This document shows positions 38,759 to 49,500 of a stretch of 64,000 nt of DNA, piece after piece. Source of the stretch: Dendronalium phyllosphericum CENA369 (GTDB taxonomy: Bacteria > Cyanobacteriota > Cyanobacteriia > Cyanobacteriales > Nostocaceae); NCBI RefSeq assembly GCF_016056275.1, contig NZ_JAECZA010000338.1, positions 2,757 through 66,756 on the forward strand. The letters are read 5' to 3'. The translations under genes and the position numbers were made by a program. The stretch's first letter is position 1, and the number at the start of each line of letters is the position of its first letter. The notes under the pieces are model-generated. The model ran no database searches and was not told the origin of the DNA. It saw only the letters and a list, made by a program, of their open reading frames with translations.

Positions 38759-40279
38759 ATGAGCATATCAATTAGACCAGACGAAATCAGCAACATTATT
38801 CAGCAACAAATCGAGCAATACGACCAAGAAGTCAAAGTTGCTAATGTTGGTACAGTCCTGCAAGTTGGTGACGGTATTGCCCGGATCTATGGTCTGGAAA
38901 AGGCTATGGCTGGGGAGTTATTAGAATTTGAAGATGGTACAGTCGGCATCGCCCAGAACTTAGAAGAAGATAACGTGGGTGCGGTGCTGATGGGTGAAGG
39001 TCATGAGATTCAAGAAGGTAGCTCTGTTACGGCTACGGGTAGAATTGCTCAAGTGCCTGTAGGAGAAGCCTTAGTAGGACGAGTTGTAGATTCCTTGGGT
39101 CGTGCCATTGATGGTAAGGGAGAAATCAAGACCTCAGAAAGCCGTTTGATTGAATCTCCAGCACCTGGTATCATTGCCCGTCGGTCTGTACACGAACCCA
39201 TGCAAACGGGGATTACAGCTATTGACTCAATGATTCCCATCGGTCGCGGTCAGCGGGAGTTGATCATTGGTGACCGTCAAACTGGTAAAACTGCGATCGC
39301 AATTGACACGATCATCAATCAAAAAGAAGAAGATGTAATCTGTGTCTACGTTGCCATCGGTCAAAAGGCTTCCACCGTGGCTAACGTAGTGCAAACACTA
39401 CAAGAAAAGGGCGCAATGGACTACACCGTTGTTGTCACCGCTAGCGCCAGTGAACCAGCAACCCTGCAATACTTGGCTCCCTATACAGGTGCAACGATTG
39501 CTGAGTACTTTATGTACAAGGGCAAAGCTACCCTGGTGATTTACGACGATCTTTCCAAGCAAGCCCAAGCTTATCGCCAAATGTCCCTACTGCTGCGTCG
39601 TCCACCCGGACGGGAAGCTTACCCTGGAGACGTATTCTACATTCACTCCCGCTTGTTAGAAAGAGCGGCTAAACTCAGCGACGAATTGGGTAAAGGTAGC
39701 ATGACCGCCCTACCAATTATCGAAACCCAAGCAGGTGACGTATCAGCGTACATCCCCACCAACGTAATTTCGATTACCGATGGTCAGATATTCTTGTCTT
39801 CTGACTTATTTAACGCTGGTATCCGTCCCGCTGTGAACCCTGGGATCTCCGTATCCCGCGTGGGTTCTGCGGCTCAAACCAAGGCAATGAAAAAAGTTGC
39901 CGGTAAAATTAAATTGGAACTGGCGCAATTTGACGACTTGCAAGCCTTCGCGCAATTTGCTTCCGATTTGGATAAAGCTACTCAAGACCAGTTGGCACGG
40001 GGTCAACGCTTGCGGGAACTACTCAAGCAGCCACAAAACGACCCACTCTCGGTATACGAGCAAGTGGCAATTCTCTACGCTGGGATCAACGGCTATTTAG
40101 ATGACATTCCTGTAGACAAAGTAACCTCCTTCACCAGAGGTCTACGGGATTACTTAAAGTCAGGCAAACCCCAGTACGCCCAAGCAGTGCAAGGCTCGAA
40201 AGCACTAGGTGACTCAGAAGAATCTGCTTTGAAGGAAGCGCTAACTGAGTACAAGAAGACCTTCAAAGCAACAGCGTAA
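38759..40279 (+). CDS. atpA: ATP synthase subunit alpha
   Basis: The 506-residue alpha subunit of F1 is full length. It has the Walker A loop [18 protein letters not shown] and the DELSD-equivalent loop and [20 protein letters not shown]. The arginine finger region reads [14 protein letters not shown], matching the family. The C-terminal helical domain ends [15 protein letters not shown] 90-base gap with a heptamer hairpin separates it from the gamma gene. Confidence 0.98.
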   Translation: MSISIRPDEISNIIQQQIEQYDQEVKVANVGTVLQVGDGIARIYGLEKAMAGELLEFEDGTVGIAQNLEEDNVGAVLMGEGHEIQEGSSVTATGRIAQVPVGEALVGRVVDSLGRAIDGKGEIKTSESRLIESPAPGIIARRSVHEPMQTGITAIDSMIPIGRGQRELIIGDRQTGKTAIAIDTIINQKEEDVICVYVAIGQKASTVANVVQTLQEKGAMDYTVVVTASASEPATLQYLAPYTGATIAEYFMYKGKATLVIYDDLSKQAQAYRQMSLLLRRPPGREAYPGDVFYIHSRLLERAAKLSDELGKGSMTALPIIETQAGDVSAYIPTNVISITDGQIFLSSDLFNAGIRPAVNPGISVSRVGSAAQTKAMKKVAGKIKLELAQFDDLQAFAQFASDLDKATQDQLARGQRLRELLKQPQNDPLSVYEQVAILYAGINGYLDDIPVDKVTSFTRGLRDYLKSGKPQYAQAVQGSKALGDSEESALKEALTEYKKTFKATA

Positions 40280-40294
40280 TTTAGTCGTTAGTTA

Positions 40295-40337
40295 GTGGTC
40301 AGTAGTCAGTTGTCAATTGCTACTGACTACTGACCAC
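40295..40337 (+). repeat. STRR hairpin between atpA and the gamma gene
   Basis: GTGGTCAGTAGTCAG (40295-40309) pairs perfectly with CTGACTACTGACCAC (40323-40337) across a 13-base loop. The arms are built from GTCAGTT/CTGACAA heptamers, and further CTGACAA units follow to 40353. There is no T-run, so it is not a simple terminator but could stabilise or slow the transcript ahead of the gamma gene. Confidence 0.8.
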
Positions 40338-40369
40338 TGACAACTGACAACTGATAACCATCAAAGAAT

Positions 40370-41317
40370 ATGCCTAATCTCAAAGCAATACGCGATCGCA
40401 TTCAGTCGGTCAAAAATACCAAAAAAATTACAGAAGCGATGCGGCTAGTGGCCGCTGCTAGGGTGCGTCGAGCGCAAGAACAAGTACTAGCAACTCGCCC
40501 CTTTGCTGACCGTTTAGCACAAGTGTTGTACGGGCTGCAAACTCGTCTGCGGTTTGAAGAAGCAAACTTACCACTGCTGAGAAAACGGCAAGTTAAGTCT
40601 GTTGGGCTGTTGGTAATCTCAGGCGATCGCGGTTTGTGTGGCGGTTACAATAGTAACGTAATTCGTCGCGCTGAAAATCGCGCCAAGGAACTGAAGGCAG
40701 AAGGTATAGATTACACATTTGTGGTTGTTGGGCGAAAAGCAACACAGTACTTTCAACGCCGCAATCAGCCTATTGATGGCACATACAGCGGCTTGGAACA
40801 AATTCCCACCGCAGCAGAAGCTAATGAGATTGCCGACCAACTACTTTCCTTATTCCTCTCGGAAAAAGTAGACCGCATTGAGTTAATTTATACCAGATTC
40901 GTCTCCTTGGTTAGCTCCCGTCCCGTGGTGCAAACCCTGCTACCTCTCGATCCGCAAGGTTTAGAAGCAGCCGATGACGAAATCTTCCGCTTAACAACCC
41001 GTGGCGGTCAATTTCAAGTCGAACGGGAAAAAGTGACTCAAGAAGTCCGTGCTTTTCCCCGTGACATGCTTTTTGAGCAAGATCCACTACAGATTCTCGA
41101 CTCTCTGTTACCCCTGTATTTGGGCAACCAGCTATTACGGGCGTTGCAAGAATCAGCTGCTAGCGAACTAGCGGCGCGAATGACAGCCATGAGCAATGCT
41201 AGCGAGAACGCTGGTGAGTTAATCAACACCCTAACGCTGTCTTACAACAAAGCCCGACAAGCCGCTATTACTCAAGAACTCCTTGAGGTTGTTGGCGGTG
41301 CTGAAGCACTAACTTAA
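40370..41317 (+). CDS. atpG: ATP synthase subunit gamma
   Basis: The 315-residue central shaft subunit. It opens [20 protein letters not shown] with the conserved [17 protein letters not shown], has the [15 protein letters not shown] strand, and the cyanobacterial-type insertion near 195-230 ([20 protein letters not shown]) without the regulatory cysteine pair of the plant enzyme. It ends [18 protein letters not shown]. It is the last gene of the operon and is followed by a strong terminator. Known as atpC in cyanobacterial usage. Beta and epsilon genes are elsewhere, as usual. Confidence 0.97.
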   Translation: MPNLKAIRDRIQSVKNTKKITEAMRLVAAARVRRAQEQVLATRPFADRLAQVLYGLQTRLRFEEANLPLLRKRQVKSVGLLVISGDRGLCGGYNSNVIRRAENRAKELKAEGIDYTFVVVGRKATQYFQRRNQPIDGTYSGLEQIPTAAEANEIADQLLSLFLSEKVDRIELIYTRFVSLVSSRPVVQTLLPLDPQGLEAADDEIFRLTTRGGQFQVEREKVTQEVRAFPRDMLFEQDPLQILDSLLPLYLGNQLLRALQESAASELAARMTAMSNASENAGELINTLTLSYNKARQAAITQELLEVVGGAEALT

Positions 41318-41344
41318 GGAATCATTTATTGTTAGTATGTAATA

Positions 41345-41390
41345 AATAGCTAATTGCTAGTAAGTTTCAAACTAGCGATTAGCTATTTTT
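41345..41390 (+). terminator. Rho-independent terminator of the ATP synthase operon
   Basis: AATAGCTAATTGCTAGT (41345-41361) and ACTAGCGATTAGCTATT (41371-41387) form a 17-bp stem with one G-U pair and a 9-base loop, followed by a T-run. It lies 28 bases past the gamma stop. Confidence 0.92.
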
Positions 41391-41442
41391 GCTTTTAATG
41401 AAGATTAGCGACAGTAAAAAAATAAGGTTCTTCAGTAATTTT

Positions 41443-42066
41443 TTATTTTACAGAATTATCTTCTATAATTCCCACTAAAACTCTAACTAATGCTTCTAAA
41501 TCATCAGGTAATGAATAAATGGTGATATCTTCAGTAATTTGCTGTGCTTTCACATTCAGCATTCCAAATCTCCACACATCACCAATTGTCACTGCTCCAT
41601 ATTGAAACTGTTGTTCTTCAATTTGGGAGAGGGCAATTAATTCTGTTGCTAATTGGGTAAATCCTCTAGTTAAATCGTCGTTTTTTGCTTCTACAACCAA
41701 TAAATTATGTTCTGCACGTAGTAAATAATCTAGATTACCTTTCAACCACTTACTCACAACTAGCGGGTATTCAATCCGTAACTGACAATCACAATAATAT
41801 ATGGCAACTTCCAATAAAACAGGTGCTACCAGTGTTTCTCGACGCGCGGTTTCGCTAGTTAAACTAACTCGTGTTAATGTTCTTTCTATCCGTTCTTGCA
41901 AATCTAGCAAGCGGTCAAGAGTCTTTTGAGTTTTGGGTAATGATAATCTTGACCGAATTAATTTATAGCCTAGCTCTCCTAAAATTTCCTCTGGTGGATA
42001 GGTCATTTCAAAATAAGAGCGAAAAGTATATTCACGCTCTTCTTGGAGAATTTTTGGTTTAGTCAT
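41443..42066 (-). CDS. PD-(D/E)XK nuclease-like protein of unknown role
   Basis: A 207-residue cytoplasmic protein. The N-terminal half is helical (SLPKTQKTLDRLLDLQERIE). The centre has a restriction-endonuclease-type core: GNLDYLLRAEHNLLVVEAKN, in which D and the E-x-K of VVEAKN are the likely metal-binding residues. AKNDDLTRGFTQLATELIAL follows. It resembles cyanobacterial proteins annotated as hypothetical with a nuclease-like fold. It sits next to a toxin-antitoxin pair, but no operon link exists. Nuclease activity is inferred. Confidence 0.62.
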   Translation of the reverse strand: MTKPKILQEEREYTFRSYFEMTYPPEEILGELGYKLIRSRLSLPKTQKTLDRLLDLQERIERTLTRVSLTSETARRETLVAPVLLEVAIYYCDCQLRIEYPLVVSKWLKGNLDYLLRAEHNLLVVEAKNDDLTRGFTQLATELIALSQIEEQQFQYGAVTIGDVWRFGMLNVKAQQITEDITIYSLPDDLEALVRVLVGIIEDNSVK

Positions 42067-42234
42067 AGTTAGAATAATAGGCTAGGTATAGCGTAGGTGC
42101 GGCCTGCTGTAGGCATCGCTATGTCCAACACAAACTTTATCTATAATCATACTTTATACTTTAATTTACAAATTTGATGGCGAATCTGATAGCGATCGCC
42201 TTCTTGCCCGCAAAGCAAAGCCAGAACGAAGATG

Positions 42235-42501
42235 TCAATCACAATAGTGATATCGACAAGCAATAATCGTTAAATACTCATCATCCACTGCATAAACTAA
42301 CCGATTCGTATCATCAATTCGCCGCGACCAAAAGCCAGCCAGGTTTTCTCTCAGGGCTTCTGGCTTTCCTATCCCCTCAAACGGTAGTCGGATTGTTGCC
42401 TCAATGAGTTTGTTAATTCGTTTTAAAGTTTTCTTGTCTTGTCCTTGCCAGTATAAATAATCGTTCCAAGCTTCATCCGTCCATACTAGCTTTCTAGTCA
42501 T
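42235..42501 (-). CDS. yoeB: YoeB-family mRNA interferase toxin
   Basis: YoeB cleaves ribosome-bound mRNA. The 88-residue product from the ATG at 42501 starts MTRKLVWTDEAWNDYLYWQG. It has LKRINKLIEATIRLPFEGIG, the GKPEALRENLAGFWSRRID motif with catalytic residues, and the family C-terminus RLVYAVDDEYLTIIACRYHY, with the terminal His-Tyr needed for catalysis. Its ATG overlaps the end of the antitoxin gene by 8 bases. A longer frame starting at 42546 is an artefact of that overlap. Confidence 0.93.
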   Translation of the reverse strand: MTRKLVWTDEAWNDYLYWQGQDKKTLKRINKLIEATIRLPFEGIGKPEALRENLAGFWSRRIDDTNRLVYAVDDEYLTIIACRYHYCD

Positions 42502-42748
42502 CCAACAAATTTCGCTCCACCACTTTCCCCTGCTTGAATTGAGCAATAGAACGCTCTAAATGAGTGGCATTAGCGGGAGACTTGAGTAAATAAACAGTCT
42601 CCAGCAAACTATTAAATAACTCTAGCGACATCACTACAGCATCCTCGGCATCCCGTCTGGTGATGATGGTATAGTCAGCATCTTCCACCACTCGGTCTAA
42701 AACAGCCTTGAGGTTATTTCTCGCTTCGCTAAAAGACACAACTTTCAT
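42494..42748 (-). CDS. yefM: YefM-family antitoxin (Phd/YefM)
   Basis: An 84-residue DNA-binding antitoxin. The N-terminal Phd/YefM fold reads VVSFSEARNNLKAVLDRVVE, then DYTIITRRDAEDAVVMSLEL. The C-terminal tail (THLERSIAQFKQGKVVERNL) is the toxin-neutralising segment. It precedes and overlaps yoeB, giving the usual antitoxin-first order. The operon should be repressed by the YefM-YoeB complex. Confidence 0.93.
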   Translation of the reverse strand: MKVVSFSEARNNLKAVLDRVVEDADYTIITRRDAEDAVVMSLELFNSLLETVYLLKSPANATHLERSIAQFKQGKVVERNLLDD

Positions 42749-43022
42749 TTACTTCATTCTTGTACTGTTTATTGTACAAGTATAGCAATTCAAAATATAT
42801 TCAGAAATCCCAAACAACTGCGAAATAAATTAACCTCGTGACACAAAAAGACGCGCTACTTCACAGGCAAAGTTAGGCAGTAACGGCGATGTCATTACAT
42901 CGTCTACTAGCAATGTCGTCACCAACTTTAACTGAGCATTGTCTCGCCGATAGACTTCAATCCTTTGAATGAGAGTTTAATATTTCTTTGTCATCTTGTA
43001 ACACATTTTTTCCATAGGGAAC

Positions 43023-43028
43023 TATAAT
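43023..43028 (+). promoter_or_regulatory. Probable -10 box of ssrA (TATAAT)
   Basis: A perfect TATAAT lies 18 bases before the mature 5' end of tmRNA, leaving a short leader that RNase P would remove. A -35 box is not clear; TTGTAA at 42996 is 21 bases upstream. Confidence 0.55.
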
Positions 43029-43045
43029 AAAAGTATAAAGCGCAT

Positions 43046-43433
43046 GGGTCCGTAACGGTTTCGACAGGTTGGCGAACGCTGCTTTGTGATTCAGGTCGAG
43101 AGTGAGTCGTCTCTCGGAAATCAAAGGCTCGAAAAAAAAGTAAATGCGAATAACATCGTAAAATTTGCTCGTAAGGAAGCTCTAGTAGCAGCCTAAAACG
43201 CCTCTTACAGGTTCGAGCGTCTTTAGTTTGACTCCGTTAAGGATTAAAGACAAAACCCCAACGGATGCTCTAGCAAGTGTTCTCTGGTTGGCTTGCGAGC
43301 TAAGACTTAATCAGAGCATCCTACGTTCGGGATAATGAACGATTCCCGCCTTGAGGGTCAGATAGGCTAAACCTGTGAATGAGCGGAGGGTCAATACCCA
43401 ATTTGGACAGCAGTTCGACTCTGCTCGGATCCA
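43046..43433 (+). ncRNA. ssrA: Transfer-messenger RNA
   Basis: tmRNA rescues stalled ribosomes and tags the nascent chain for proteolysis. The 5' end GGGTCCGTAACGGTTTCGAC and the 3' end GTTCGACTCTGCTCGGATCC form the tRNA-like domain; the acceptor GGGTCCG pairs with CGGATCC with one G-U pair. The tag frame at 43146-43196 reads GCG AAT AAC ... GCC TAA and encodes ANNIVKFARKEALVAA, the cyanobacterial type. The CCA end is not encoded (CTA follows the discriminator A), so it must be added. It is a one-piece tmRNA of about 388 nt. Confidence 0.97.
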
Positions 43434-43465
43434 CTAAATAAAGCACTTGATACTACTAGAAAACC

Positions 43466-43501
43466 AAAAATGAGAGCAGAAGTTTCTGCTCTCATTTTTT
43501 T
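43466..43501 (+). terminator. Rho-independent terminator of ssrA
   Basis: AAAAATGAGAGCAGA (43466-43480) and TCTGCTCTCATTTTT (43485-43499) form a perfect 15-bp stem around AGTT, followed by TT. Confidence 0.93.
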
Positions 43502-43560
43502 ATCAAATACGTATAAATCTACTAAGTTGCAATAAATGTAGCAAAAAAACACAAAACCTT

Positions 43561-43598
43561 TAAGCTACAGCGCATTTAATTTTCAGAAATACTCATAG
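43561..43598. repeat. Dispersed 38-bp repeat, copy 2
   Basis: TAAGCTACAGCGCATTTAAT continuing to ACTCATAG; see copy 1 at 16108-16145, which differs at one base. The rest of 43502-44091 holds no gene that I can support. Confidence 0.8.
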
Positions 43599-44091
43599 TG
43601 GTTATTGACAGCTGACTTTTGACTGTCAACAGTTAACTTTGGTCAATGTGCAATTTCAAAGCGTAACAGCTTACTCCTATTTATATCAGCAACTCATCAA
43701 ATATTCGAGCGCTATTCACAGAGAATACGATTTCTTGCAACAAGCTGCTTCATATCTACGCACCATAAACCAAAAGTGTTAATTATTCCATTATTACAGA
43801 GTTTTAATCACTTCAGAGTTTTTGACCTCGGCTGCAAAATGGTACTTGCTTGCCATGATTGTATTGAGTTGAACTTTGTAGAAAATTGATATAACTATCA
43901 CTGAACTTCAAAGAAATTACTGATTCGGGTTTTTGGATACGATTGGTAGCATTTTACTAACGGAGAATAGCAGCGTTCACTCTTGACTACAAAGTTAAAC
44001 TTGTACTCTTTTATACTCTATTAAGCGGGTTAACCCTTATTTAAAAAAAAACTAATTTTCGCTGTTCTACATCAACCCAAAAAATGTATTT

Positions 44092-44706
44092 ATGGAATTT
44101 CAAAAAACAGCACTTATTTTAATTGGATATCAAAATGATTACTTCTCACCAAATGGAATTTTATATGGAGTAGTTGAGGAATCATCCAAAGTTACAAACG
44201 TTATATCAAACACCGTTCATCTTCTTGAGTGTCTTACCCATACACCTACACTGATTGTAACGACCCCTATATTCTTTACATCTAACTATGAAGAATTAAT
44301 CGAGCCGATTGGTATTCTTAAAACCATCAAAGAATCAAACGCTTTTCAAATGGGAACTCCAGGCTCAGAGGCAATAGAAGCCTTACACTCTTTCCAAAAT
44401 AGAATTCTGGAAGTACCTGGAAAGCGAGGATTTAATGCATTCATTAATACAAACCTTGATGAAATTCTCAAACAACATAAGATTGCAGATGTCGTTATAG
44501 CAGGTGCTGTGACATCCATATGTATTGATTCTACGGGACGGTCTGCCCATGAAAAAGGCTATCATGTAACCATTCTGTCGGACTGTACTTCAGCTCGCAC
44601 TGTATTTGAGCAAGAGTTTTACTGCAACAGTATTTTTCCACTTTATGCAGATGTCATGACTCATACAGAACTATTTTGCTGTTTAGAGTTAACAATGACC
44701 GCATAA
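44092..44706 (+). CDS. Isochorismatase-like (cysteine hydrolase) family protein lacking the usual Asp
   Basis: The 204-residue product has the isochorismatase/nicotinamidase fold: TALILIGYQNDYFSPNGILY at the start, the catalytic-type Lys in EVPGKRGFNAF and the nucleophile Cys in AGAVTSICIDSTGRSAHEKG. In active members the first motif is D-x-Q-N-D-F with the first Asp catalytic; here that place is Gly (IGYQNDY). So the triad is Asp-less, and the activity may be altered or absent. The family also includes proteins that cleave carbamoyl or isochorismate bonds (inference). It precedes the histidine kinase by 263 bases on the same strand. Confidence 0.75.
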   Translation: MEFQKTALILIGYQNDYFSPNGILYGVVEESSKVTNVISNTVHLLECLTHTPTLIVTTPIFFTSNYEELIEPIGILKTIKESNAFQMGTPGSEAIEALHSFQNRILEVPGKRGFNAFINTNLDEILKQHKIADVVIAGAVTSICIDSTGRSAHEKGYHVTILSDCTSARTVFEQEFYCNSIFPLYADVMTHTELFCCLELTMTA

Positions 44707-44969
44707 GTACTAAAAATAATTTTGCTAACAATAATCTCTTGAAGCTTGACTCTCTTTAATCAGGCTCGCATTAGATTGTTGTGTCTTTTTGAATTAAAAA
44801 ATCTTTTTTACATATAAACATAATAAATAAAACCTGCATTAAACGCTGTTGATTTTAAAATCAGGGGCATTTACAGAAGGTGTTTAAAATCTGACATGAT
44901 AGCGAGACAGTTATTCAGTTAGACCTATCATCTCATCCAAATAAAAACGATTATATTTTATAACGCCTT

Positions 44970-46427
44970 ATGACACCAGAGTTTTTGGCTGATAACGAAC
45001 TGCACACACAGATTCAGTATCGTTTAATCGAACAAATATCAGAATCGGAACGACGTTACCGAGAGTTAGTTGAAAATCTACGTGAAATAGTATTTAAGTG
45101 CGATAAAGCAGGAAATCTTACACTTTTGAATAAAGCTTGGACGCTAACATTGGGGTATAGTGCAGCGGAATGCTTAAACCGTCCAATAGATGACTATCTC
45201 CATGCTGAAGATCGAGAGCTTTGGCTAAATTTTTTAACGCAGATGCACACCCAGCAGGATCTTGCCTGTTGGGAATTACGGTTTCATCATAAAAACACAG
45301 AAATCATTTGGCTAGAATTATCAGCTCGTTCCGAAGCTCAGGGAGAAATCTCTGGTTCTTTAACGAACATCACCGATCGCAAACGAGCACAAGCCGCTCT
45401 CAGAGAGGCAAACGCAGCATTACAAATGCGGATCGAGCAACTTCGAGTTGAGAACCGCGAACGCAAGCAAACAGAAGCAACGCTTGTACAATCAAAAGAA
45501 CAGTTAAGAGAGCAAAAACAGCAGCTAGAAGCAACTTTACAAGAACTGAGACAAACTCAAGCAAAACTAATTCATGCAGAAAAAATGTCTAGTTTAGGAC
45601 AGTTAGTTGCTGGGATTGCTCATGAAATTAACAACCCGGTCAACTTTATTTATGGCAATATCATTCATGCAAATAAGTATATCCAAGACTTATTGGATTT
45701 AGTTTGTCTTTATCAAGAACATTATTGCGCTCCAGCCAAGGATATCCAAGAAAAGATCGAGAATATCGAATTAAATTACTTGCTATCTGACCTGCCCAGA
45801 CTGATGTCTTCTATGCAAATGGGGGCAGATCGAATTAGCGAAATTGTACTTTCACTTCGTAATTTCTCTCGTCTAGATGAAGCGGAGATTAAACCTGTTG
45901 ATATCCACGAAGGACTCAACAGCACTTTAATGATTTTACAAAGCCGTCTCAAAGGAGCAAACAACACCTCTATTCAGGTTATTAAAGAGTACGGCGAATT
46001 GCCACGGGTAGAGTGCTATGCCGGACAACTGAATCAGGTATTTATGAACTTACTCAGCAATGCAATCGATGCGGTTGTATCTCGCTGTCAATGCGAAGCA
46101 ATCGATGGGAAACATTGTCAGGGAGTACAACAAAAAGATAGAGAACTTTCCTTTACACCCATAATTGAGATTCACACCGAAGTCGCTGGCGATCGCTATA
46201 TTGCAATTCGGATTATTGACAATGGTATTGGCATGACTGAAGTGACCAAAAGACGAATCTTTGACCCATTTTTTACCACAAAACCTGTGGGTAGAGGAAC
46301 AGGGTTAGGTCTTGCCATTAGCTATCAAATAATTGTAGAGAAGCATGGCGGATTGTTGGAGTGTGCTTCAGAGGTAGACAAGGGAACAGAGTTTTCGATC
46401 AAGCTGCCGATCGCACTTTCATCCTAA
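44970..46427 (+). CDS. PAS-domain sensor histidine kinase
   Basis: A 485-residue soluble kinase. Residues 27-138 form a PAS domain (ELVENLREIVFKCDKAGN ... GSLTNITDRKRAQAALRE). A coiled coil of about 65 residues links it to a HisKA domain with phospho-acceptor H218 in GQLVAGIAHEINNPVNF. The ATPase domain has the N-box QVFMNLLSNAIDAV, G1 IIDNGIGM, F box FDPFFTTKP and G2 GRGTGLGLAIS. There is no membrane segment, so a cytoplasmic signal is sensed. No response regulator is adjacent. It sits between an isochorismatase-like gene and a carbamoyltransferase fusion, 137 bases before the latter. Confidence 0.9.
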   Translation: MTPEFLADNELHTQIQYRLIEQISESERRYRELVENLREIVFKCDKAGNLTLLNKAWTLTLGYSAAECLNRPIDDYLHAEDRELWLNFLTQMHTQQDLACWELRFHHKNTEIIWLELSARSEAQGEISGSLTNITDRKRAQAALREANAALQMRIEQLRVENRERKQTEATLVQSKEQLREQKQQLEATLQELRQTQAKLIHAEKMSSLGQLVAGIAHEINNPVNFIYGNIIHANKYIQDLLDLVCLYQEHYCAPAKDIQEKIENIELNYLLSDLPRLMSSMQMGADRISEIVLSLRNFSRLDEAEIKPVDIHEGLNSTLMILQSRLKGANNTSIQVIKEYGELPRVECYAGQLNQVFMNLLSNAIDAVVSRCQCEAIDGKHCQGVQQKDRELSFTPIIEIHTEVAGDRYIAIRIIDNGIGMTEVTKRRIFDPFFTTKPVGRGTGLGLAISYQIIVEKHGGLLECASEVDKGTEFSIKLPIALSS

Positions 46428-46564
46428 AAACTAATTTTTACAGTAGGGGTCAGTATAAATTGTGTACATAGATCGCCATCGGCAGTTAATTGAACTGTTT
46501 TGCTGGGAATGAAGTGACAGAAATATTCGGTATCGCAACGGTTAGTGAGTGAGGAAAGAAAGCA

Positions 46565-49500
46565 ATGACACAGTACCACATGGGAATGAATTTAGGACAC
46601 GAGCGTTCAGTGGCGATCGCCAAAGATGGGGAAATTTTAGTCGCAATTGAACAAGAAAGGCTTGACCGCCACAAATATAGTCCTGGTTATATGCTTCATG
46701 CTCCTGGTGTGGCTGCACAAATGCAGATTCCAGCCGAAGCAATGCGTTACTGTTTGGATGCTTGTAACATCACCCTCGGCGACCTGGCATCAATTACTGC
46801 CAATATGCCCGGTCACGATTGTGCCCCCGATATTCTCCGGCGAGTACTGCCCGCTGAAACCACAAATAAAGTGATGCGAATTCCCAGCCATCACTTGGCT
46901 CATGCCTACTCTGCTTATTGGCCTTCTGGTTTTGATGAAGCACTCATCTTCGTGGCAGATGCGACAGGTAGTACAACACCCGCTCATTACACTGAATCCT
47001 ATACTCTTTACGAGGGAAAAGGACAGACAATTACAACGCTGCATAACGAAATGGTTGCGGCTCACTTGGCGCAACTCTCAACTCTTGGCTTTGTTTACGA
47101 GTACATCACACGCAAAGCCGGATTCGTAACCAAAGTAGGTGAAAAGATTCAGCACGCGGAAGCTGGCAAACTCATGGGTTTAGCGCCTTTTGGCAAAGAA
47201 CAACTCAACTGGCATCGTTGGATTCAGACAACAGAAGATTCCTTTAGCCTGAAAATTTCTGCTTACGATATCTTTTTGGAAGTCGCCGCCCTAGAAAAAC
47301 GCTATGACACAGGGGAAGGCAAACCCTACCTCCGTCCTTATCTAGTTGACTTAGCCTATAAAGTACAGAAAGAGCTAGAACAAGCATTACTGCATCTTAT
47401 TAGTTTGGCAATCAAACGAACTGGATTGAGAAAACTCTGTATTGCTGGTGGTGTAGGCTTAAACTCAGTTGCCAACTACGAACTTTTACGGCAACTCCAA
47501 CTAGATGATATCTTTATTTTTCCCGCTGCTGGCGATAGTGGAATTGCCGCTGGTTGTGCTTTATGGGCATACAATACAGTGGGCGCGGGACAAAAGCGAG
47601 TATTGTTAACTCAGGCAACTTTAGGTCGTCAGTACGACTCGGAGCAAGTTTCCCAGGCGATGCGACATTTCCAAGACTCTATCGAAGTTGAAGAGTTAAC
47701 AGCAGATGAGACGATCGCTCGCACGGCTCAAGTATTGGCACAAGGCAGTATCGTTGCTCGTTTTGAAGGCGGTACAGAGTACGGGCCGCGAGCATTAGGA
47801 CATCGGTCAATTATGGCCGATCCTACCTTTAAAAGAATGAAAGATATTGTCAATATGCGGGTCAAGTTTCGAGAAGCATTTCGTCCCTTTGCACCAGTCA
47901 TACCTCTAGAAGCTGTTTCCCAGGTATTCGAGCAAGAGATTGCTGCGCCTTTCATGCTACTTGTTTCGCCTATTAAACCTGAATACCACGAGCAGATCCC
48001 AGCAGTTACCCATGTGGATGGTACGGGAAGAGTGCAAACAGTGACGGAGCAGGATAATCCCTATTTTTATCGACTGTGCTACAAATTAGTCGAGCAAAGA
48101 CAAGGGCCGCCTGTATTACTGAATACAAGCTTTAATGTAGCAGGACAACCCATTGTAGAAACTCCATTGGAGGCGATCGCCACTTTCTTGGGGACAGATA
48201 TTGATTATTTAGCGATCGAGAACTTCTGGATCTGCAAACGACACGTACCCGTTCGTAGCTACGAGGATCATCTAGCAAAAGTTGGTAGCGATATTGTGCT
48301 GCCTCATGGACTTCCCCTAAATACCCCCGATGTCAGCGATTTAATGGCAAAGCTCGATCGAGCATTATTTTTCGGACAAACAGTTAGCTGTCCTTGGTCT
48401 TTTGAGGAGTTGCAGGAACTCTCCGCTTGGGGCGCTCAATACAAAGAAACAAGTGTACTCTTTCCTGACAATTCCTTTTATGGTTCCTTCCAGACTAAGC
48501 TTTCAGGCGATGCGATCTTACTACTCAACCCTTTAGGCACATCTACTGTAGTCGATCTCAAGCAGCAAGTCCCCCCTTCAAACTACACTTTTGAAGAAGT
48601 GAAGCTGTTGCTAGCCGTTCTGAATGCGCCTGAAAGTTTGCTAGAAAAAATGCGAGTCGATTTACGTCTGACTAACTTTGAATTTAGCCAACGCATTGAA
48701 TGGGCAAATCAACAACTCTATACTTACAGACTAGAACCTGCTTATTCCTACGATCGAGCATTACCCCAAGATTCAGTACTGCCTTCAGCTTCCAACCAAA
48801 CCTTTGCTCCTTTTGAGAATGAAAACTTTTCAGCCCGACGCATTTTAGGTAAGTTGCATGAATGTCTACAGCAAGCAGGTTATAACGAAACTAATATTTG
48901 CCAGTTACTAGGCATTACCTCACAGCAACAAATTGAACCGACATATCTACACTACTACGATCGCTATCAATTGCCCCAATCTCAATTAGGAGACTTGATT
49001 CGGCTATTCTTACTGCGGGGCGCATTTACAAAAGCCAGACTGCAAGAAATTTTTGGTGAAGAAGTCTTCTTAAGCTTATGTGGCTTGGGTATGCTGATTC
49101 AGCGCGGTCAAGACTGGACTTCACGAGTCGATTTATTTGCTGTTGCGGGACTGTATATAGCTACCGATCATCGCTACACGATCTTGGCTGAAGATCGAAT
49201 TACTGAAGACGTTGTGATGTACGTAGGTATGGATAGTATGGGATTGGTTTACACAGCTCCCCAATATCCAGTCAATCGAGTTTTGGATCTCTGTTGTGGT
49301 AGCGGCATTCAAAGTTTAGTAGCTAGTCGTTATGCCAGAGTTGCGATCGGAATTGATATTAACCCCCGCGCAATTCGCTTTGCTCGGTTTAACGCTCAAC
49401 TCAATGGAGTATACAATACTCACTTCTATGTCGGCGATCTCTACGAAGCTGTTTCTGGTGACTTCGATACAATTCTGGCAAATCCCCCCTTTGTTCCCAG

